DNA of 6,978 bases from an uncultured Clostridia bacterium (GCA_947630255.1 CANRGU010000065.1:1-6978); one strand, 5' to 3'; counted from the first letter of the stretch, positions 1-6,331 are shown. A program made the numbers and translations. The notes: a model not told the origin generated them from the letters alone.

Positions 1-414
1 AGCTATACTAGGGTCTTCAACTTTCCAAGTTATTGTATCATTTGGTTCAGATGTTTCTGCACTTACTGTTTTCTCTTTAATTGCATTATTGTTTAATTGA
101 AGCCCAATATAACTACTACTAGACTTTACTATATGTACTTTAGATTTTTCAGACTCTTCCTGTGATTGAGATCCTTCTAAATATTCATCTATTGAGTTAT
201 ATGTTGTTCCATCTATACTTATCATTTCTAAGGTTTCCTCATCTGCCATTGCCTCTTCTGTTTTAATTTTGGCTTCTTGTGCTTTTGTGATTATTCCTCC
301 ATTTAAAGCAACAGTAAGTGTTATGCCTATTAATATTAACATAACTATTATTGTAATTATTAAAGATATCAAAGTAACACCTTTGCAGTTAGATATTGTT
401 TTTATAAAATTCAT
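1..414 (-). CDS. Prepilin-like surface protein with Ig-like (BIG2-type) start, C-terminus outside window
   Basis: The ATG at 414 is preceded by AGAAGGAG at 8 bases' distance, and the frame stays open for 138 codons to the window edge. Residues 1-12 are a short basic leader ending K-G, followed by a long hydrophobic segment (about residues 13-38, starting VTLISLIITIIV). This is the layout of type IV prepilin/pseudopilin N-termini, which prepilin peptidase cuts after the glycine (G12). The usual Glu at mature position 5 is replaced by Ser, as I recall being common in a Clostridia group of such proteins. A polar, Glu/Ser-rich linker (about 45-100) follows. From about residue 104 the sequence resembles the first strands of a bacterial Ig-like BIG2 domain (TITWKVEDPSIA). 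I infer a membrane-tethered or pilus-like cell-surface protein. Its exact role, and whether it is methylated or assembled, cannot be told from this fragment. Confidence 0.8.
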   Translation of the reverse strand, partial: MNFIKTISNCKGVTLISLIITIIVMLILIGITLTVALNGGIITKAQEAKIKTEEAMADEETLEMISIDGTTYNSIDEYLEGSQSQEESEKSKVHIVKSSSSYIGLQLNNNAIKEKTVSAETSEPNDTITWKVEDPSIA

Positions 415-486
415 TTGTTTTTCTCCTTCTTTTGTTTTAGTATTTTTTAAAATAAACGTAAATTAATGTCTATAATCATCAATTCA

Positions 487-515
487 ATTATATTTCATAA
501 ATTTTTCTTTTGCAA
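487..515 (-). promoter_or_regulatory. Sigma-A promoter for the prepilin-like gene
   Basis: Read on the minus strand there is TTGCAA (510-515), a 17-base spacer and a perfect TATAAT (487-492). Transcription would start near position 480, giving a leader of about 65 bases before the ATG at 414. The rest of the 415-640 gap shows no further gene that I can support. Confidence 0.7.
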
Positions 516-578
516 CATTTTCTATATATTTTCCTTATATTTAGTAGCACTTTTATTGATCAAAATTATAATCTACTA

Positions 579-607
579 TTTAAAACAAAATAAATTTATG
601 ATAAAAT
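579..607 (+). promoter_or_regulatory. Probable sigma-A promoter for ispG-ispH
   Basis: A TG-extended -10 element, TGaTAAAAT (599-607, hexamer 602-607), has a weak -35 TTTAAA (579-584) at 17 bases. The same TG-N-TAAAAT form occurs before the sortase gene and before rplI, which supports it. An alternative TATAAT at 567-572 has no convincing -35. Confidence 0.5.
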
Positions 608-640
608 GTAAAATATCAATTTGTAAAAGGAATGATTTAA

Positions 641-1697
641 ATGATAAAAAGAAATGAAACAAAAAAAATATTTGTAGGAGATGTGCAAATAGGAGGACAA
701 AATAAAGTAGTAATACAGTCAATGACCAATACAAAAACAAAAGACGTAAAATCAACAGTAGAACAAATTTTAAAATTAGAAGATGCAGGATGTGAAATAA
801 TAAGAGTAGCATGTTTAGACATAGAAGATGCAAAAGCAATTTCAGAAATAAAAAAGAAAATACATATTCCAATAGTTTCAGACATACATTTTGATTATAA
901 AATTGCTATTGAAGCAGCAAAAGCAGGAGTTGATAAAATAAGAATTAATCCAGGAAATATTGGATCAAACGACAGAGTAAAAGCAGTTGTAGATATATGC
1001 AAAGAAAGGCATATTCCAATAAGAATAGGCGTAAATAGCGGTTCTCTTCCAAAAGATATTTTAGAAAGAGATGGGAAGCCAACTGCTAAGGGAATGGTAG
1101 AAGCGGGATTAAGACACATAAAAATATTAGAAGATTTAGATTTTACCGATATTGCATTATCATTAAAAGCATCATCTTTAGACTTATGCATAGAAAGCTA
1201 CCTAGAGGCAGCAAATACAATACAATATCCATTGCATTTAGGTGTAACACATGCAGGAACAGAATTTAGCGGAACAGTAAGTTCTAGTATAGGACTTGGA
1301 ATTTTATTGAAACAAGGAATCGGAGATACTATTAGAGTTTCATTATCTGCAGATCCAGTAAAAGAAATAAAAGTTGCAAAAGAAATCCTAAAGGACTGCA
1401 ACCTTTATAAATCACCAACATTAATTGCATGTCCTACATGTGGAAGAATTCAATATGATTTAATACCAATAGCAAATGAAATAGAAGATTTTCTTCAAAC
1501 AATAAAATCAGATATAACAGTAGCAGTAATGGGATGCCGGAGTTAATGGACCAAACGAAGCAAGACATGCAGATATTGGAATTGCAGGAGGAATAAAAGA
1601 AGGGTTGTTATTTAAAAAAGGCGAAATAATACGAAAAGTAAAACAAGAAGATATTGTAAGAGTATTAAAAGAAGAAATTTTAAAAATGGTAAAATAG
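641..1697 (+). CDS. ispG: 4-hydroxy-3-methylbut-2-enyl diphosphate synthase, interrupted by a +1 frameshift at CGG
   Basis: IspG (GcpE) is a [4Fe-4S] enzyme of the MEP isoprenoid pathway; it converts methylerythritol cyclodiphosphate to HMBPP. The start at 641 has AAAGGA upstream, and the protein opens typically (MIKRNETKKIFVGDVQIGG, then IQSMTNTKTKD). The TIM-barrel part shows VSDIHFDYKIA, RINPGNIG and GVTHAGTEFSGTVSSSIG. Cluster cysteines are C264 and C267 (CPTCGR) and C299 (MGC). The zero frame then reads CGG AGT TAA and stops at 1546. One base on, the frame from 1539 continues as GVNGPNEARHADIGIAGG, with the cluster-ligand Glu in NGPNE, and runs to TAG at 1695-1697. The joined product is about 351 residues, normal for the family. 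No other defect is visible, so purifying selection appears to act on both frames. ispH follows 9 bases later, which suggests an operon. The annotation as one gene is firm; whether it is expressed by frameshifting is inference. Confidence 0.95.
1535..1541 (+). other. +1 frameshift site at in-frame CGG in ispG
   Basis: The zero frame reads TGC CGG AGT TAA. The family sequence resumes at GGA (1539-1541), so one base (C1538, or equivalently C1537) must be skipped. The site lies directly after the third Fe-S cysteine codon. There is no homopolymer run of four or more here, so polymerase slippage and ordinary homopolymer read errors are poor explanations. Confidence 0.85.
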
Positions 1698-1706
1698 GAG
1701 AAAAAC

Positions 1707-2567
1707 ATGGAAATTATCGTTGGCAAAACAGCAGGATTTTGCTTTGGAGTTGCAAATGCTGTAAATGAAACTAGCAAATTTTTAAATGAAAATAAAAATA
1801 CATTTTGCTTAGGAGAATTAGTACATAATAAGCAAGTCATAAACGAGCTAGAAGAAAAAGGATTAAAAATTATAGATAATATAGAGCAAGCAAAACAAAA
1901 TGTAATAATAAGAGCACATGGAACTACAAAGCAAATTTATGATAAAGCCATAAAAATGGGACTAAAAGTAGTAGATTTAACATGTCCAAAAGTTATAAGA
2001 ACACACAAAATTGCAGAAAAATCCGCAAAAGATGGTAATTACATATTTTTAATTGGAAATAGCAGTCATCCAGAGACGATAGGTACAATAAGTTATTGTG
2101 GCAAGAATTCATGTATAATAGAAACAGAGCAAAATATACAAGGCGCAATACAACAATTAATAGAGTCGAAAATGAAAAAATTAGTTATTTTAGCGCAAAC
2201 TACTTTTAGCATGGAAAAATTTAATAAATTTGTTAAAATAATTCAAGAAAGCATAAAAGATAAAAATATAGAATTGAAAACAGAAATGACAATATGTGAT
2301 GCAACAAGATTAAGACAAGAGGAAACAGAAAAAATGTCATCTATAGTAGATATGATGATAATAATAGGTGGAAAACATAGTTCAAATACAAATAAGTTAT
2401 ATGAAATTGCTGAAAAGAATTGCAAAAACAGTATATTAATAGAAGAAGAGAAAGAACTAAATTTACAAGAATTGAAAAATTATGAAAAAATTGGAATTAT
2501 GGCAGGAGCCTCTACACCAAACAAAACTATCAAAGCAGTAGTTGAAAAGTTACAAAAAGTATGTTAA
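1707..2567 (+). CDS. ispH: 4-hydroxy-3-methylbut-2-enyl diphosphate reductase
   Basis: IspH (LytB) is the last MEP-pathway enzyme, a cytoplasmic iron-sulfur reductase that turns HMBPP into IPP and DMAPP. The 286-residue product has the normal length. The three cluster cysteines are C12 (AGFCFGV), C93 (DLTCPKV) and C197 (TICDATR). Substrate-site residues are also present: H40 (ELVHN), H121 and E123 (HPET), T165 (AQTT), the SSNT motif at 225-228 and the closing AGASTP at 266-271. The AGGAG ribosome binding site (1696-1700) overlaps the ispG stop codon, so the two enzymes that act in sequence are very probably co-transcribed and translationally linked. There are no in-frame CGG codons and no frame breaks. 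The identification is essentially certain. Confidence 0.97.
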   Translation: MEIIVGKTAGFCFGVANAVNETSKFLNENKNTFCLGELVHNKQVINELEEKGLKIIDNIEQAKQNVIIRAHGTTKQIYDKAIKMGLKVVDLTCPKVIRTHKIAEKSAKDGNYIFLIGNSSHPETIGTISYCGKNSCIIETEQNIQGAIQQLIESKMKKLVILAQTTFSMEKFNKFVKIIQESIKDKNIELKTEMTICDATRLRQEETEKMSSIVDMMIIIGGKHSSNTNKLYEIAEKNCKNSILIEEEKELNLQELKNYEKIGIMAGASTPNKTIKAVVEKLQKVC

Positions 2568-2570
2568 AAT
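2542..2570 (+). promoter_or_regulatory. Internal sigma-A promoter for the sortase gene, inside the 3' end of ispH
   Basis: TTGAAA (2542-2547), a 17-base spacer and TAAAAT (2565-2570) with an upstream TG (2562-2563) form a near-consensus extended -10 promoter. It overlaps the last codons and the stop of ispH. Transcription would start near 2577, about 35 bases before the sortase ATG, so the sortase need not depend on the ispG promoter. Confidence 0.65.
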
Positions 2571-2611
2571 AAAAATGATATATTGCAATTAGAAAGGAAA
2601 AAAGTATAATT

Positions 2612-3346
2612 ATGAATCAAATACTTATTGATGAAAAATTATATGTAACACCAGAATTAAAAAGAAAGAAAAAAATTTTTAGGATAGAATTTTTCATATC
2701 TGTTTTTTTGTTATGCGTGTTATCTAGTTATGCAATATATGCAGAATACGACAGAAATAAAAGTGAACAAGTTTCAAAAGAAATATTAGAGGGAATAGAG
2801 TTTAAAAGCGATACAGAGATTGTTGAAGAAGAAGTAACTGTTATAGTATTAAATGCCATACCAGAGGAAGAAGACATAGCTCAAGTACAAACAATATTAA
2901 CTGAAGTACCAACAGAAATTCCTGATGAACAAAAAACTGTAGCAAGTGATGGAACTGAGTATTATACAATAGGAGTTATAAATATACCATCAATAGATGT
3001 AAATTATCCAATACTATCTACATATTCAGATGCACTACTTAAAATTGCACCATGTAAATTTCATGGACCAAATCCAAACGAAGTTGGAAATCTATGTATA
3101 GCTGGTCATAACTATAAAAATTCAAAATTCTTTAGTAAAGTACCAAGCTTAGATACAGGAGATATAATTGAAATAACAGATTTGGGTGATAATACTTTAA
3201 AATATGAAGTATATGATAAATTTATAGTAAATCCAGATGAATTAGAATGTACAAGTCAAAAAACAAATGGACGAAGAGAAATAACATTAATTACTTGTAC
3301 AAATGATAATAAACAAAGATACATTATAAAGGCAAGAGAAATATAG
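2612..3346 (+). CDS. Membrane-anchored sortase family transpeptidase
   Basis: Sortases cut a sorting signal in secreted proteins and join them to cell-wall or pilus acceptors by way of a cysteine thioester. The 244-residue product has a basic cytoplasmic N-terminus (residues 1-22), one membrane segment (about 24-44, IEFFISVFLLCVLSSYAIYA), an acidic linker (about 60-110) and a C-terminal sortase beta-barrel. The catalytic residues are visible: His166 in IAGHNYKN, Cys229 in TLITC and Arg236 in KQRYIIKA. The N-anchored, extracellular orientation is typical. The motifs do not let me assign a class with confidence (a class B- or D-like Clostridia type is possible). GAAAGGA lies upstream of the ATG at a rather long distance (about 13 bases). 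No LPXTG-type substrate is seen in the window; the prepilin-like protein at 1-414 is incomplete. There are no frame defects. Confidence 0.9.
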   Translation: MNQILIDEKLYVTPELKRKKKIFRIEFFISVFLLCVLSSYAIYAEYDRNKSEQVSKEILEGIEFKSDTEIVEEEVTVIVLNAIPEEEDIAQVQTILTEVPTEIPDEQKTVASDGTEYYTIGVINIPSIDVNYPILSTYSDALLKIAPCKFHGPNPNEVGNLCIAGHNYKNSKFFSKVPSLDTGDIIEITDLGDNTLKYEVYDKFIVNPDELECTSQKTNGRREITLITCTNDNKQRYIIKAREI

Positions 3347-3392
3347 TATCAAAATAAAATAATCCTTCATAAAATATAGAGAATATATTTAT

Positions 3393-3397
3393 GGAGG
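3393..3397 (+). promoter_or_regulatory. Ribosome binding site that fixes the start of the M15 gene at 3406
   Basis: GGAGG lies 8 bases before the ATG at 3406. An in-frame ATG at 3391 overlaps this site and has no ribosome binding site of its own, so 3406 is preferred. Confidence 0.75.
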
Positions 3398-3405
3398 TTT
3401 TTTTA

Positions 3406-4088
3406 ATGGCTAAAATATTAGTTTTTAATAATGATACAAATAGAATGGAAACATATTATCGAGAAGAAAACCAAGCAATGCCATATAATGCAAATAGAAG
3501 TTTAACTGTTGGAGAATTCAGAGGTTCAAGTGGTAGCCCTACACTTTGGACAACAAAAAGAGCAATGCAAAGTTTTAACACAACAAGATACTTATATGGT
3601 AGTGCAATACCAGTTGGCTTTGCATTTAAAAGACCATGGGAAGGCGGGCATGGCTCTCAAAGTCAGCACTATGCAGGAGTTGCATTTGATGCAGGGCAAC
3701 TTTTAAGTAGCACACAACGAAATAGATTAAGAAATACAGCAATAAATTCAGGAGTTTGGTCATACGTTGAACCCGCTAATCTCACTCCTACATGGGTTCA
3801 CTTCGATAAAAGATTTCGGGAGACCAGCCTGTGGAACTGCTGGATATCCACTAATAAAACAAGGGAGTATAAGCACATATGTATTAATTGCGCAAGATGA
3901 TTTAAACACATTAGGATTTACAACAGGAGGATTAGACCGGAATATTTGGAAACAGAACAAGAGAAGCAGTAAGAAATTATCAAAGAAGTAGGGGACTATC
4001 AGCAGATGGAATAGTTGGATGTAATACATGGAGATCACTTCAAGAAGATGTAGTAGGAACAGGAAGAACTAGAACAACAATAGATTAG
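3406..4088 (+). CDS. M15-like metallopeptidase with C-terminal peptidoglycan-binding domain, two +1 frameshifts at CGG
   Basis: The joined 226-residue product starts MAKILVFNND. Residues about 30-135 form a peptidase M15-like domain (D-Ala-D-Ala carboxypeptidase/endopeptidase family) with probable zinc ligands H88 and D95 (HYAGVAFDAG) and H132 (TWVHFDKRF). A PG_binding_1-type repeat follows at about 148-210 (YPLIKQGS, LNTLGF, LDGIFGNRTREAVRNYQ, LSADGIVG). The zero frame breaks after F137 at TTT CGG (3814-3819). The second frame carries GRPACGTAGYP up to D177 and breaks at GAC CGG (3935-3940). The third frame runs from GGA at 3939 to TAG at 4086-4088. Without shifting, a 164-residue product would end at 3900 and lack the wall-binding domain. 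No signal peptide is seen, so export, lysis-dependent release or spore use are all open. I infer a cell-wall hydrolase; its place beside a sortase fits envelope work. Confidence 0.85.
3814..3820 (+). other. +1 frameshift site at in-frame CGG, first in the M15 gene
   Basis: The zero frame reads AGA TTT CGG GAG. The protein resumes at GGG (3818-3820) as GRPACGTAGYP. The surplus base is C3817 or one of the preceding T bases; in either case the residues are Phe-Gly. The break lies just after the zinc-ligand motif WVHFD. Confidence 0.8.
3935..3941 (+). other. +1 frameshift site at in-frame CGG, second in the M15 gene
   Basis: The second frame reads TTA GAC CGG AAT. The highly typical peptidoglycan-binding motif LDGIFG is restored if C3938 (or C3937) is skipped and GGA (3939-3941) is read. 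An AGGAGG stretch at 3925-3930 lies 7 bases upstream, but the other two sites have no equivalent. Confidence 0.85.
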
Positions 4089-4099
4089 AAATAAAAATA

Positions 4100-4130
4100 C
4101 TTCTGAGCAATTTGCCTATTTGCTCAGAAG
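4100..4130. terminator. Bidirectional hairpin terminator between converging genes
   Basis: An 11-base perfect stem (4100-4110 with 4120-4130, arm CTTCTGAGCAA) encloses a 9-base loop. It lies 11 bases past the M15 gene stop on the plus strand. On the minus strand it is followed by GTATTTTTATTT and lies 9 bases past the ParB-like gene stop. The T-tract is better on the minus strand, but the position suits both transcripts. Confidence 0.8.
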
Positions 4131-4142
4131 CATTAATATTTA
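4131..4142. repeat. 12-base direct repeat, left copy flanking the IbrA/IbrB-like operon
   Basis: CATTAATATTTA here recurs at 6410-6421. In both places CCTTA follows, directly in the right copy and after two extra bases (TT) in the left copy. This copy overlaps the stop codon of the ParB-like gene. A 12-mer this AT-rich can recur by chance in such a genome, so its role as an insertion boundary is only a suggestion. Confidence 0.3.
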
Positions 4143-4679
4143 TTCCTTATTTTTACTTTCTTTAATAACTTTACTTTCAAATTCTTCCCAAGACCTACTA
4201 AATTCATGGTTAGAAAAGGCCTCTTTTAATCCATTTACTTGTTTTAGTTTAATAATCTCATCTAGTTCCATTCCGAGATGAAGTGATATTGTACTATCGT
4301 CCCAACCAGCCTTAGTAAGCTCCATAACGATTTTAGACATATCTAATATTTGATGAGTACCTCTTGCTCTATTGTGACGTATTGTACTTGCAATACGGTC
4401 ATCTAAATTTTTATCAATAGTAACTATTGGAATTTCTTTTAAGTGAAAATATTCTTTTGCACATCTATATCTATGAAATCCATCGACTATAATATAAATA
4501 TCATTTTCCTTATCATAGTATGTAACAATTGGTTGAGTATATCCATCTTCTTCAATAGAATGTTTTAAAAGTCTCATTTCTGGTGGAGCAACTTTGTTAG
4601 GGTTGTAATCATTTGCAACTACTTTATTAATATCTACCATTTTTACATTTAAAACAGGAAAAGTAATTTTTTTATTCAT
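4140..4679 (-). CDS. IbrB/YbdM-like ParB-domain protein
   Basis: The 179-residue product begins MNKKITFPVLNVKMVDINKV. The start at 4679 has AGGAG at 8 bases; a longer reading from 4760 lacks support and would overlap the upstream gene widely. Residues about 14-105 form a ParB/sulfiredoxin-like N-terminal domain (VVANDYNPNKV, then SIEEDGYTQPIV, then VDGFHRYRCAKEY at 65-77), ending in IRHNRARGTH (100-109). The C-terminal half, with helix-turn-helix character, includes MSKIVMELTKAGWDD and HLGMELDEIIKLKQ. The IbrB/YbdM family is regularly found next to IbrA/YbdN (DUF3440), as here. Its molecular function is not settled; ibrAB was described as regulating immunoglobulin-binding protein expression in some E. 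coli. The ATG overlaps the stop of the preceding gene by 8 bases, so translation is coupled. I infer a DNA-binding, nucleotide-binding or regulatory partner of the DUF3440 protein. Confidence 0.85.
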   Translation of the reverse strand: MNKKITFPVLNVKMVDINKVVANDYNPNKVAPPEMRLLKHSIEEDGYTQPIVTYYDKENDIYIIVDGFHRYRCAKEYFHLKEIPIVTIDKNLDDRIASTIRHNRARGTHQILDMSKIVMELTKAGWDDSTISLHLGMELDEIIKLKQVNGLKEAFSNHEFSRSWEEFESKVIKESKNKE

Positions 4680-5040
4680 TAAAATCACTCCTGATCCTAA
4701 TATAGTTTTTAAAATCATTATTATTACAAACAAAACCGCAATAACTATACACATCAGCATATGTAGCTGTAACTATACTATCTTTAATTTTGGTTTGCTT
4801 ATTAATATAAGTTAATAGTTCAATTAAAAATTCATCCTTTATAGAATACACATTTTTTATTACTTCTGACGCAATAGAAACAAATGCAACAGGAACATCA
4901 TTATCTAAATAAACATACCATACTTTATTGTTATCATCATATATTCTATCTTTAGTTTTATTTTCAACTATTCTAGAACCAAAAAACCTTCCCATTATAT
5001 TATAAAAATTTTTTGATTTATTGTCCATTTTTACTATCAT
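4672..5040 (-). CDS. Small GNAT-like protein of the IbrA/IbrB-like operon
   Basis: The 122-residue product starts at 5040 (MIVKMDNKSKNFYN), chosen because AGAGGAAG lies about 9 bases upstream; the next ATG (5028) has none. It overlaps the end of the DUF3440 gene by 23 bases and its own stop overlaps the ParB-like start, so it is a true operon member. Residues about 40-56 (KVWYVYLDNDVPVAFVSI) resemble the beta-strand pair of the GNAT acetyltransferase core. TATYADVYSYCGF with KNYIRI near the end resembles the C-terminal GNAT strand region. No clear acetyl-CoA pyrophosphate loop (R/Q-x-x-G-x-G/A) is seen, so it may be a degenerate or non-catalytic GNAT fold. Its substrate is unknown, and the family call is from pattern only. 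Confidence 0.6.
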   Translation of the reverse strand: MIVKMDNKSKNFYNIMGRFFGSRIVENKTKDRIYDDNNKVWYVYLDNDVPVAFVSIASEVIKNVYSIKDEFLIELLTYINKQTKIKDSIVTATYADVYSYCGFVCNNNDFKNYIRIRSDFNE

Positions 5041-6331
5041 TATTAATCACTTCCTCTTTTATAAATTTATTTAAATCTGGATCAGACGTTACAGTATTAG
5101 CATTAAGTAAATTATCCCATTTATGGGCCATTTTTTTAAGCTCGTTTTCTTCAGTCCTTGTCTGAGCAAATGAAAGTCGTTTTAAATAAAAATCATTTTT
5201 TTCAATAGCTCTTGCAATTCTACGCCAAGATATTACTTTTTTCTGATTTTCCAATTTTTTAGAAGCTTCTTCTGGTATTTCATCAAAATCAACTCCATAT
5301 TTTTTTCTATGCCAAATCATAAACTTTTTAACTTTTCTATAATAATTAAGCATTAAATCTCTATTGTAAAGTCCTATACTCTCTAATAAAAAAACAGTAT
5401 ATTGTTGCCAAGTCATAAAATTAGGCTTCGAACTTTTTAAATCACCTAGTGCAGAAGTTCTACAATATATATTACCAAAGTTGACACCATTAACACGGTT
5501 TAAAACTTTTGCCCATGTTTCATATTCTAGCGCTTTAAATTGATCTAATCCTTTTCTTTGATCATCCCCATAAGGTTGACAAATTCTTTGCTCTGCCAGA
5601 GGAACCCCATTTTTATACATTAAATCATAAATTTTATTATATTTTAAATCTAATTTGCTTACTGCACCCCATATATCTTCAACTCTGAAATCATAAATTG
5701 GATAAAAGTTGTAAACATCAAGTATTTGGTTAGAAAATTTTACTCTTGTGGTCCATTTATAATTTTTATAAGTTTCTTTATATTTTTGAAATGTAATTGT
5801 TCTAAAACGGTTTAAACTTTCATCAGTTCTAATTCCAATTCCACAAGCTACAAGACCTTCATGATGTTCCTTATACCAAGAAGCAAATTGTAATATAAAT
5901 TCTTCAAATTCTTCACCTTTTTTAAACCAAGGAAAAGGACAGTTACTCATATTTATACTATCTTTTGGTAAATCTCTAATCCATAAATGCTTACTTTCTT
6001 CTTCCCAACAAAGCCATTTTGGTTGCAAAATAGACACAGCATTTCTAAGAGCCAAAGGAAGAGCAATATGATAAAATGTTCTAACTTGAGATAATTGCTT
6101 TAACTCATATAAATGATCAATTGTACATTTATATTGACCCTCTAAATCTATATATAAAACATCAAATTTTTTATTTAATCGTTTAGCAACTATATTAGCT
6201 AGCTGAACCATTACAGAACTATCTTTACCAGCACTAACACTAAAGTAAACGTTATCAAATTCATTAAAAACTATTTCAAGACGCTCAAAAGCAGCTTCTA
6301 ATACATTCTTTTCTAAATAAATTTTAGGCAT
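5018..6331 (-). CDS. IbrA/YbdN-like DUF3440 protein of the PAPS-reductase/PP-loop family
   Basis: The 437-residue product has an N-terminal PP-loop ATP-pyrophosphatase domain of the phosphoadenosine-phosphosulfate reductase type. The loop is VSAGKDSS at 32-39, with Ala where SGGKDS usually has Gly. DVLYIDLEGQY follows at 57-67, then the aromatic CPFPWF at 131-136 and GIGIRTDESLNRFRT at 164-178. DUF3440-typical stretches follow: FYPIYDFRVEDIWGAV (209-224) and EQRICQPYGDDQRKGLDQFK (247-266). A basic helical C-terminus ends the protein. Known PP-loop relatives activate a substrate by adenylation, often for sulfur transfer, as DndC does in DNA phosphorothioation. The substrate of this branch is not established. 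It is first in a three-gene operon with its usual ParB-like partner. The ATG at 6331 fits the family N-terminus, but the nearest purine-rich site (AAGGGAAG) is about 14 bases away. Confidence 0.88.
   Translation of the reverse strand: MPKIYLEKNVLEAAFERLEIVFNEFDNVYFSVSAGKDSSVMVQLANIVAKRLNKKFDVLYIDLEGQYKCTIDHLYELKQLSQVRTFYHIALPLALRNAVSILQPKWLCWEEESKHLWIRDLPKDSINMSNCPFPWFKKGEEFEEFILQFASWYKEHHEGLVACGIGIRTDESLNRFRTITFQKYKETYKNYKWTTRVKFSNQILDVYNFYPIYDFRVEDIWGAVSKLDLKYNKIYDLMYKNGVPLAEQRICQPYGDDQRKGLDQFKALEYETWAKVLNRVNGVNFGNIYCRTSALGDLKSSKPNFMTWQQYTVFLLESIGLYNRDLMLNYYRKVKKFMIWHRKKYGVDFDEIPEEASKKLENQKKVISWRRIARAIEKNDFYLKRLSFAQTRTEENELKKMAHKWDNLLNANTVTSDPDLNKFIKEEVINNDSKNGQ

Noticed and set aside
466..657. 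Short plus-strand open frame in the gap between the prepilin-like gene and ispG
   Set aside because: It has no convincing ribosome binding site, is rich in Ile/Phe/Lys from plain AT content, and runs across promoter elements on both strands and into the start of ispG.
576..1401. Minus-strand open frames opposite ispG
   Set aside because: They are shadows of a clearly identified plus-strand gene, with low-complexity translations and no start signals.
1538..1540. Simple reassignment of CGG to another amino acid
   Set aside because: Changing the meaning of a three-base codon would not restore the reading frame at any of the three sites; a one-base shift or four-base decoding is needed.
1535..3941. 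Homopolymer sequencing errors or RNA polymerase slippage as the cause of the frame breaks
   Set aside because: None of the three sites has a homopolymer run of four or more. Long A runs elsewhere in the window (for example in ispG and rplI) cause no breaks. A shared error of another kind is not excluded without the reads.
3509..3991. Separate short genes in the second and third frames of the M15 gene
   Set aside because: Their recognisable parts (GRPACGTAGYP, then FGNRTREAVRNYQ) are consecutive pieces of a single M15 plus peptidoglycan-binding protein, and there are no independent start signals.
4140..4760. Longer start for the ParB-like gene
   Set aside because: The extra N-terminal 27 residues are hydrophobic, overlap the coding end of the GNAT-like gene, and lack a ribosome binding site; the ATG at 4679 has AGGAG at proper spacing and the family N-terminus.
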